IMG/VR virus record: IMGVR_UViG_3300033993_002459
Location: 1 to 64,000 of that record
Reading direction: 5' to 3' (one strand)
Source: a virus
DNA length: 64,000 nucleotides
In this document: positions 16,720-24,100 of the stretch, in pieces
Layout: each line of letters opens with the position of its first letter
Position numbering within the stretch: position 1 is the first letter of the stretch
Notes under the pieces: model-generated
Seen by the model: the letters and a program-made list of their open reading frames with translations, nothing else
Database searches by the model: none
What the model was told of the DNA's origin: nothing
Position numbers and translations under genes: made by a program

Positions 16720-17601
16720 ATGAGAAATACAATTATAAAATTATTGAGAGAGTTTGAGGAAAGAGAAATTCCTATGAAATATTATGCTTTTGATTGGGAT
16801 GACAACTTAATGTATATGCCAACACAAATTTATTTATTAGATGATGATGGAGAAGAAGTTGGTATGGGAACTGAGGATTTTGCTGAGTACAGAACTGAAA
16901 TTGGAGTAAAACCATTTGACTATAATGGTTTTAAAATTGTTGACTTTGCACCAAATCCATTCAGAGATTTTGGAACTAAAGGAGATGAAAAGTTTTTAGA
17001 GGACATTATGTCAGCTAAATTAGCTAAAAATGCCGCATGGTCTGATTTAGTGGAAGCAATCAATAATGGTTCACTATTTGCAATCATCACAGCAAGAGGG
17101 CATAGACCTTCAACGTTAATGATTGGAATAAAAAAACTTATAGACACAAATAGAGGTGGAATTGATTCTGATAAGTTATATGATTCATTAGTAAAAATGA
17201 GAGAAAATGCTCAAGAAAAACCTAGTGACAAGGAAACTGAAATAATGAAATATTTGAAAATGAACAGATATTATCCCGTGTCATATGGTAAAGGTTCTGC
17301 AACAAAACCAGAAATTGCTAAAATTGATGCAATGAATCGATTTATAAAATATGTTCAAGGTCAAGCAGAAAAATTAAATTTAAGACTTTCATCAAAAATC
17401 GTGAACAACATTAAAAATAAATTTGTTCCGATTATTGGTTTTTCTGATGACGACCCCAGAAATGTTGAGGCAATGAGTAAAGGTATAAAGGGTGTTAAAA
17501 TATTTTCAACACACGGAGGTAAGAAAAAAGAATATAAACCAGATGAAGAAGAATTACAACTAGAGACTATAATAAGAAAAATATTAAATAAATTAATATA
17601 A
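16720..17601 (+). CDS. HAD-superfamily phosphohydrolase with putative capsid-targeting N-terminus
   Basis: A 293-residue protein. The HAD signature is complete enough to predict activity: motif I FDWDDNL (D25 and D27), motif II IITARG (T124), candidate motif III lysines at 190 or 196 (SYGKGSATKPE), and motif IV GFSDDDPRN (D242-D244). HAD enzymes remove phosphate from nucleotides, sugars or DNA ends; the substrate cannot be read here. The first residues, MRNTIIKLLREFEE, carry the K-L-L-R-E tag shared with three unrelated proteins of the window. It ends with IIRKILNKLI, which repeats a similar pattern. It is inserted between sheath and tube, an unusual place for an enzyme, which supports packaging in the virion. 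A TATTTAAT sequence 8 bases upstream may be a weak late promoter. Confidence 0.8.
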   Translation: MRNTIIKLLREFEEREIPMKYYAFDWDDNLMYMPTQIYLLDDDGEEVGMGTEDFAEYRTEIGVKPFDYNGFKIVDFAPNPFRDFGTKGDEKFLEDIMSAKLAKNAAWSDLVEAINNGSLFAIITARGHRPSTLMIGIKKLIDTNRGGIDSDKLYDSLVKMRENAQEKPSDKETEIMKYLKMNRYYPVSYGKGSATKPEIAKIDAMNRFIKYVQGQAEKLNLRLSSKIVNNIKNKFVPIIGFSDDDPRNVEAMSKGIKGVKIFSTHGGKKKEYKPDEEELQLETIIRKILNKLI

Positions 17602-17679
17602 TAATTATATAAAACTAGTTCTAGTATAATAATATTTATTTTGTTTTTAAAAGTCAATAGAAAAAAAATTACAAATAGA

Positions 17680-17687
17680 TATTTATA
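17680..17687 (+). promoter_or_regulatory. Late-type promoter for the tail tube
   Basis: TATTTATAATAAAAATAAAG, 35 bases before the tube ATG at 17723. A related TATTTATT lies about 45 bases further upstream. Confidence 0.55.
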
Positions 17688-17722
17688 ATAAAAATAAAGA
17701 TTAAAATTTAAAAAGATATACG

Positions 17723-18211
17723 ATGGCTGATTTATTGATGAAAATGCCCATACCTTATGAGCCGAAAAGACAGAATAGGTTTATTATGAGATTTCCTTCC
17801 TCATTAGGTATTAATGAATGGTTTGTTGAATCCGCTTCAAGACCAACAATAACTGTTAATAGTACACCAATCCCTTTCCTAAACACTGAAACATATGTTG
17901 CTGGTAGGTTTACTTGGGGTACTATAAATGTGACATTGAGAGACCCAATCGGACCTTCCGCAACTCAAGCAATTATGGAATGGATTCGTTTGTGTGCTGA
18001 GTCTGTAACAGGTCGTATGGGTTATGCCGCTGGTTATAAAAGAAATGTTGATTTGGAAATGTTAGACCCAACAGGTGTAGTAGTTGAAAAATGGATTATG
18101 GAAGGTTGTTTTATAACTTCTTCAAACTTTGGTAACTTAGGGTATGCACAAGATGCTTTAGCAACAATTCAAATTACATTGAGACCTGACCGTTGTATTT
18201 TAGTTTACTAA
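17723..18211 (+). CDS. 19: Tail tube protein (T4 gp19-like)
   Basis: 162 residues, the same length as T4 gp19 (163). Typical features are the N-terminal PYEPKRQNRFIMRFPSSLGI, TWGTINVTLRDPIGP in the middle, MEWIRLCAESVTGRMGYAAG, and the C-terminal NLGYAQDALATIQITLRPDR. It polymerises into the rigid tube through which DNA passes and around which the sheath contracts. It has its own late-type promoter and a hairpin terminator directly behind, matching the need for very high expression. The ATG at 17723 is the only start giving this family's N-terminus. Confidence 0.95.
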   Translation: MADLLMKMPIPYEPKRQNRFIMRFPSSLGINEWFVESASRPTITVNSTPIPFLNTETYVAGRFTWGTINVTLRDPIGPSATQAIMEWIRLCAESVTGRMGYAAGYKRNVDLEMLDPTGVVVEKWIMEGCFITSSNFGNLGYAQDALATIQITLRPDRCILVY

Positions 18212-18232
18212 AAGAAATATATAAGAATTTAT

Positions 18233-18262
18233 AACCCCATACAATAATGTGTGGGGTTTTTA
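18233..18262 (+). terminator. Hairpin terminator after the tube gene
   Basis: Stem AACCCCA (18233-18239) / TGGGGTT (18252-18258), extended by pairs of TAC with GTG, with a 6-base loop and a short T run. The AACCCCA/TGGGGTT stem recurs in the terminators at 3983 and 35359. Confidence 0.85.
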
Positions 18263-18304
18263 TTTACATAGAATTAAGAAGGTGTATCTTTTAAGAAAAA
18301 AAAT

Positions 18305-19060
18305 ATGGACAGAGAATTATTAGAAGCGGCAACCTCGAACTTTAATTTACCGCATGATGTAGTAAAACTACCTACGAATGGTATTTTTTATAAAAGTAAA
18401 AAAAAGTCAATCAAAGTTGGATACCTTACTGCAAGTGATGAAAATTTATTGGTGAATGCCAGAAATTCTAACAACAATGTAATAATTTCTTTGTTGAGGA
18501 ATAAAATCTATGAACACGACATTAAACCTGACGAGTTATTAGAAAGTGATATTCAAGCTATTTTAATTTTTCTGAGAAACACTTCATTCGGTCCTGAATA
18601 CACCTTGAGTTTAGTTGACCCAAGAACAGAAAAATCATTTGAGGTTACAATATTATTAGATGAATTAAATTTAACTAAGTGTGAATACAAACCTGACGAA
18701 GATGGAACATTTACAATTAAGTTACCTAGAAGTGGTGACACCTTAAAAGTTAAACCACTTACTATTGGTGAATCAAATGAATTGGAAAGTTTATCGGAGA
18801 ATTACCCACAAGGTAGAGTTACCCCAATTATTACTTGGAGACTTAATAAAATGATAGTTTCAATAAATGGGAACGATGATAGAGGAATGATATCCACATA
18901 TGTTGAGACTATGCCAATTATGGATTCCAAATTCCTTAGAGTCTTTGTTAAAGACAATACACCAAGTTTAGACTTAAGAAAAACAGTAAAAGCCCCATCA
19001 GGAGAACTGGTGACATTCAATGTCACATTTGGGGTCGACTTTTTTCGCCCTTTCTTCTAG
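18305..19060 (+). CDS. 26: T4 gp26-type baseplate/tail assembly protein
   Basis: A 251-residue protein. It has the pattern of the T4 base plate (gp26-type) family: LPTNGIFY near the start, a KVGYLTASDENLLVNAR segment, ISLLRNKI, DIQAILIFLRNTSFGPEY and VDPRTEKSFEVTI. It ends in a beta-rich part (FNVTFGVDFFRPFF). In T4, gp26 is a baseplate hub assembly factor (208 residues). It lies between tube and tape measure and overlaps the next gene in another frame. That is where many tailed phages encode the two tail-assembly chaperones that coat the tape measure, so a chaperone role is inferred. It is separated from the tube by a terminator, and no clear promoter was found in the 45 bases before the ATG. 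Confidence 0.62.
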   Translation: MDRELLEAATSNFNLPHDVVKLPTNGIFYKSKKKSIKVGYLTASDENLLVNARNSNNNVIISLLRNKIYEHDIKPDELLESDIQAILIFLRNTSFGPEYTLSLVDPRTEKSFEVTILLDELNLTKCEYKPDEDGTFTIKLPRSGDTLKVKPLTIGESNELESLSENYPQGRVTPIITWRLNKMIVSINGNDDRGMISTYVETMPIMDSKFLRVFVKDNTPSLDLRKTVKAPSGELVTFNVTFGVDFFRPFF

Positions 19061-19202
19061 TTATAGTAAGTATTTGTTGGATGAATTCTTTTTGTTGGCT
19101 AAACATCTTAGAATATCTTATACAGAATTTAATACTATACCTACCTATGTGAGAAAATATTTAATCAATAAAATCATAGAAGTTAACACTAATGAGGACT
19201 GA
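19020..19202 (+). CDS. Small tail-assembly chaperone-like protein
   Basis: A 60-residue protein whose first 41 bases overlap the end of the gp26-type gene in the +1 frame. The core LLDEFFLLAKHLRISYTEF, followed by NTIPTYVRKYLINKII, has the 'F..LA.H...SY.E...MP' pattern of the short second chaperone of many phages (T-like proteins before the tape measure). It can start at its own ATG (19020) by translational coupling. Alternatively it could be joined to the upstream protein by a +1 shift at TTT TTT C near 19040. Its stop codon forms part of a terminator hairpin, and the tape measure gene follows. The role is inferred mainly from position. Confidence 0.6.
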   Translation: MSHLGSTFFALSSSYSKYLLDEFFLLAKHLRISYTEFNTIPTYVRKYLINKIIEVNTNED

Positions 19203-19222
19203 AAAATAAATCAGTCCTTTTT
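19195..19222 (+). terminator. Hairpin terminator before the tape measure gene
   Basis: Perfect 8-bp stem AGGACTGA (19195-19202) / TCAGTCCT (19211-19218) with an 8-base A-rich loop and four more T's. The stem includes the TGA stop of the preceding gene. Confidence 0.85.
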
Positions 19223-19223
19223 G

Positions 19224-19231
19224 TATTTATA
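19224..19231 (+). promoter_or_regulatory. Late-type promoter for the tape measure
   Basis: GTATTTATAAATAAAAG directly behind the terminator and 14 bases before the ATG at 19246. It includes an exact TATAAATA. Confidence 0.65.
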
Positions 19232-19245
19232 AATAAAAGAATTTT

Positions 19246-21168
19246 ATGGCAGGACCTAATCCAGATACAAACCCAGGAGGTGATTTTTTCCAAAAAATAT
19301 TTGACTCAGGTTTAAAACCTTGGTTTGATAAGTTTTTGGACTATGTTAATACAAACTTTGACGAAAGTAAGATTAGAAAAGTTTTATACGACACTGAGGT
19401 ATCTTCCACAAATGTTTTGAAAACATTTGGTGTTGGTAGGGAAAGAATGGTTGACATCAGAAGTACAATGAGTGACGCTGTAGCAAGTGTTGTGGAATTG
19501 GGTGGAGAATTTTCAAATATTGAAAACGCACAATTAGGTGTTTCACAAGCATTAAAAAGAAATGTTGTTTTAACTTCAGATTCTTTCAGAGAAATATATG
19601 CCTTATCAACACAAACCAACAAAGAAATAAGTACTGTTGTAACTAATTTCAAAGATGTTGGTATTTCTGTTTACCAAATGGGTGATAAAGTGAATGAAGC
19701 TTTAGCTGTAAGTGCAAAGCTTGGTGTGAATGCTAGTGAGGTGATTGATACTATGTTAAACAATATGAGTACACTTAACAAATTTAATTTCGAGGGTGGG
19801 ACTGAAGGTTTAGCTAGGATGGCAGCACATGCAACCTCTCTGAGATTTGATATGAAAGAAACTCTAAACTTAGCTGAAAAAGTTTTCAATCCAGAGGGTG
19901 CGATACAAGTTGCTGCAGCTATGCAAAGATTGGGTGTTGCACAATCAGACTTATTAGACCCACTGAGGTTAATGGATTTGTCACAAAATGACCCTGAAGA
20001 ACTTCAAAAACAACTCGAACAAATGAGTAAAAGTTTTGTGAAGATGAAAGCGGATGGTACATTCGAAATATTACCAGGTGAAAAAAGAAGATTAAGAGAG
20101 ATTGAAGACCAATTAGGAATGACTCAGGGTTCTTTGGCCAAACTTGCATTGAGTTCGAAAGAGGTTGACGAGAAAATGAAAAAAATTAGATTTGGTGGTG
20201 AATTTTCGGAAGAGGAACAAAGATTTATCGCAAGTATTTCTGAAATCGGAAAGGGTGGTGATATGAGGATTAGACTAGATGGTGAAAACTTGGGTATAGA
20301 TCAAGCTTTAGAGAAGTTCAGACAAGACCCCGATAAGTTGAAAGAAATAATGAAACCCAAAACGGCCGAGGACTTAGCAAAAGACCAATTGACAACACTA
20401 AAATCAATTGAAAAATCTATGGAAACCTTGGCAAATAGAACTGGTTATGCAATGGCTGGAACCCCAGCAGTAACCGAATTTGAAAATGCACAAAGAAGAT
20501 TAGCCGCATTAATACCAAGAATGGGAGAAGCACCAGGTTTGAAAACTGAGGACATACGAAAAGATTTATTTGGTACATTTGAACAAATGTTGACAGATGT
20601 TAGTGAAGGTAAAACGAGTATGAAGGATTTTGCAATAAACTTTTCTGAGAAAATGGAGGCGTATGGTAATAAATTAGGTAAATTCCCTGAACACACTGTT
20701 GAAGTTATCTCAAAATTAGATACGAGCTCAAATAGATTTTTAAAGTTAGGTGAGGATATAATTGGATTAACTACAGAGTTGAAAAGTGCTGGTTTTCCTT
20801 CCTTGACAGCAGCACTTAAACAATTAATTAAAGCTGACATACCAAAACCCAACTCTGCTGAAGCAAAAGACTTCGAATTAAAGTTATTACCTATGGACAC
20901 CGTGAAATTAGTTGGGGGAACTCACGAATCATTAAGGGAGGGTGGAACAAGCATGCCTACAAAAATGGAAATCCAACTAACACATAAAGTTGAAATTGAT
21001 ACAACTAAGAGTCCACAACTGAATACTTCAGAGTTAAAACAAAGTTTGAAGACTGCCGATGTTGCTGATGCTGTACGAAGAGCTGTTGAGGATTCTATGA
21101 AAAGTTTTGGAAAAACTGGTAAGCAACCACTTTTGGGTAATGATACAAGTGTTATTAAGAAACCATAA
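19246..21168 (+). CDS. Tail tape measure protein (T4 gp29 counterpart)
   Basis: A 640-residue, almost wholly helical protein, close in size to T4 gp29 (590). Residues ~60-260 read like the tape-measure core: MSDAVASVVELGGEFSNIEN, LTSDSFREIYALSTQTNKEI, VNEALAVSAKLGVNASEVID, and later AAAMQRLGVAQSDLLDPLR. A charged coiled-coil region follows, and the C-terminus is polar. There is no long transmembrane segment. Tape measure proteins set tail length by about 1.5 angstrom per residue, giving a tube of roughly 95 nm if all 640 residues span it. It lies right after the chaperone-like pair, the usual arrangement, and has a strong late-type promoter. Position and sequence type agree, but it is not alignable to gp29 by eye. 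Confidence 0.8.
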   Translation: MAGPNPDTNPGGDFFQKIFDSGLKPWFDKFLDYVNTNFDESKIRKVLYDTEVSSTNVLKTFGVGRERMVDIRSTMSDAVASVVELGGEFSNIENAQLGVSQALKRNVVLTSDSFREIYALSTQTNKEISTVVTNFKDVGISVYQMGDKVNEALAVSAKLGVNASEVIDTMLNNMSTLNKFNFEGGTEGLARMAAHATSLRFDMKETLNLAEKVFNPEGAIQVAAAMQRLGVAQSDLLDPLRLMDLSQNDPEELQKQLEQMSKSFVKMKADGTFEILPGEKRRLREIEDQLGMTQGSLAKLALSSKEVDEKMKKIRFGGEFSEEEQRFIASISEIGKGGDMRIRLDGENLGIDQALEKFRQDPDKLKEIMKPKTAEDLAKDQLTTLKSIEKSMETLANRTGYAMAGTPAVTEFENAQRRLAALIPRMGEAPGLKTEDIRKDLFGTFEQMLTDVSEGKTSMKDFAINFSEKMEAYGNKLGKFPEHTVEVISKLDTSSNRFLKLGEDIIGLTTELKSAGFPSLTAALKQLIKADIPKPNSAEAKDFELKLLPMDTVKLVGGTHESLREGGTSMPTKMEIQLTHKVEIDTTKSPQLNTSELKQSLKTADVADAVRRAVEDSMKSFGKTGKQPLLGNDTSVIKKP

Positions 21169-21175
21169 AAAAAAC

Positions 21176-21183
21176 TATTTATA
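21176..21183 (+). promoter_or_regulatory. Late-type promoter
   Basis: TATTTATAGTGAAAAG, 13 bases before the ATG at 21197. Confidence 0.55.
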
Positions 21184-21196
21184 GTGAAAAGAACCG

Positions 21197-24100
21197 ATGT
21201 CAAATAGTCCATTATCGTTCCAAGCGACAACAATATTTAGAAAGGATTTATTGGTGAGGAATTTGAAACCTTACACAGTACCAGGTTTCTTTATACCTAA
21301 TACTGGTAACCGAAATACACAATACACACCAAGAGATTTGAGTGTTGTTGACACACCAAATGATTTAATTGAAAATCCACCAAAAGCCGATGAATTATAC
21401 AAGCTAAATAACTATGGTCCTGAGGGTGGTTATTTTGATGTTACTATTAATAATAAGTTACCAGTAAAACCAAATCAGGGTGAATATAACCCTAACGATA
21501 CAAAGATGGATTTGGTCAATGAATTTTTCATCGATACTGCATTCATAGAAAACAAATATGGACCTGAAGGTGGGTTTAATCAGATGGTTATTATTGATGA
21601 TATCCAAAACAATAATAAATTATATCTACCATATTGGGAGCTTTCACCTGTAAATTTTGTACCATCTTCGTACGCCGCATATAATATATTCAATTCTGAA
21701 AATCCGATAGGTACTGATGGATTATTGTCCCAAGACTCAAGTTTGGCAAAAATAAGTGCAACTGAGTTAAAAAAACAATTTCAGTATCGAGTTAATATTG
21801 AAACAAGTACTAAGACAGTTGGTACCATTAATATGGATACTTTTAAAGACCCATATCAAGCTAGTTTACTTGTTTCAGGAAGAGAAAAAATTTATTATCA
21901 AAATTGGAGGATTACAGTTTCAGACCAACCAAATTCATCTACTGACTTTGGTAGTAGACTACAAGGTACTTATTACCCAAGTTCACCAATACCTGGTGAT
22001 TACTTTGCACCTACAGAAATAAATGGGGGTGAAAATAGACAAACATTAAGTGCACTAAACTCAGTAAATCGATTGTTTGGGAACGCCTTAGGACCGATTA
22101 TCACAAACACGAACAACCCCTCAATAACATTTATTCAAAATACTGGTAATGCTCAAAGGTCTAGTTTATTTCAGAATTTAGAATTAAATAGATATCAACC
22201 CCCATATAGTAAAGATAATACAAATCAAAACACAGGACAATCAAGTGCTACTTTAAATTTAACACTGAATGGCACACAACCAGTTAGTACAGTTGGTGGT
22301 TACTATGTAGGTAGTAAAAACGCAGAACCATCATTAATAACTTCACCACCAAATCAAGTTCCTGTTGATGCTTTTGGTAGACAACAACAAGCACCAGTAT
22401 TTGGTAATTCCGAGATGGGTATTCTATTTGAAGGAAATCAGAATCAAATCAATTTTGGTTTAGCAGGTAAATCCTTTTCTGATGGTGGGGGTATTGATGG
22501 TGATTTTGTTTGGATTTCACCAAAGTATAGGGCTGACGCTGGTTTCAGAGCAACTCCTGGTGGAGGAGCCGGTACTTTGGATGACGAATTTAACTTAATT
22601 AGTTCGAAATATCAAAGTAGTCAGTCAACAAATATTGATTTTAAACCCACATCTATATTGGATGAAACTCAGAGGTTAATTAATTCAGCGGATAGCCTCC
22701 AAGGTATTGCAAGGCTAAAACATGTTGGTAATGCTATCAATCAAGTTAGTAAAGTATTCAATGATGGATATAAGGAATTAACAAAAGGGTCAAAAGTATT
22801 AAGTTATACAGATAATACTACTGGTATAGAAGTTGGAAGAGAATATTGTAGAATTTTTGCTAAAGATACACCTTATTACACATTTAAAGACCTTCAGAAA
22901 ACAGATGGTATCACTACTAGTGGTAGGAGATTCACTAATTCTGTTTTGGATAGAACATACAATTTAAATATATCACCAACAAGAAATCCTGGTTCAACAA
23001 ACATACAACCGAATGCAAGAGGACAATTGGTTGCTAAAAAATATATGTTCTCTATTGAAAATTTAGCATGGAGAACATCAAGTAAACCAGGTTTTACTTA
23101 TGATGATTTACCCGCTTGTGAAAGAGGACCTAATGGTGGTAGGGTAATGTGGTTTCCACCTTATGACTTATCATTTTCAGATTCTAGTAATGCAAACTTT
23201 GGTAGTACATCATTTTTGGGTAGACCTGAACCAATTTATACCTATAAAGATACAAGTAGGTCAGGTACATTAAGTTGGAAAATAATTGTTGACCACCCAT
23301 CAATTATGAATGTTATTGTTGACAAACAACTTAAGGGGATTAATAAACAAAAAGTTGATTCTATTTTAGATTCTTTTTTTGCTGGTTGTGTAAAATATGA
23401 TATTTACGAATTGGCGAAAAAGTTCAACACTATACCTATAGCTGATTTATTTACTTATCAAGAAATAATCAATTCACCGAGACTTACACCTGAAGAATTG
23501 ATAGGTGTTGGTAAAGAAATTAAAGGTAGTGCCGATGGTGAGTTACCAACGGGAGGGGTTAGTACTATGGGTGGTGCTGGTGGAGCAAGTGCTATGGGTG
23601 GTGGAAGTACTATGGGTAACCCCCCTAACTTAGCAGCGGACTTCAAAGGAAAATACTCTGAATTTGGATTTTATTTCGATAATGACATACCGAAACCTAA
23701 CACTACTCCACAATATGATACGACTTATAATTCATATGTTGGTTCGAAAAATAATTATATTAGAGACGCAAACGATGTCTTCAACTCAAGTGGAACTTAT
23801 TGTAAAACAAACACAACTTATTGTAATGAACAAAAAAATGTGGGACAATTTTTCGATTCAGTTGTACAATCTAATTATACAAAATTTTCTGAAGGATTTA
23901 TAAATGACTTATACAATGTATTCAAAGATAATGCTGAGACAACAGTTACTTTAGAATTAGTTGGTTCGGCATCAGAGTTAGGTGGGGAAACATATAATTT
24001 GGATCTATCTAAAAGAAGGATAGCTTCAGTTAAACAATTTTTGGAAAATTATAAAACAACTACTGGTGCTAGTTTGAAAGAGTATTTTAGTAAAATATCA

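Noticed and set aside
17614-17625. ACTAGTTCTAGT inverted repeat after the HAD gene
   Set aside because: A five-base stem with a two-base loop and no T tract is too weak to be called a terminator.
20445-20900. 151-codon antisense open frame within the tape measure gene, and other long antisense frames
   Set aside because: They lie entirely within strongly supported genes, show no known motif and have no promoter or start context.
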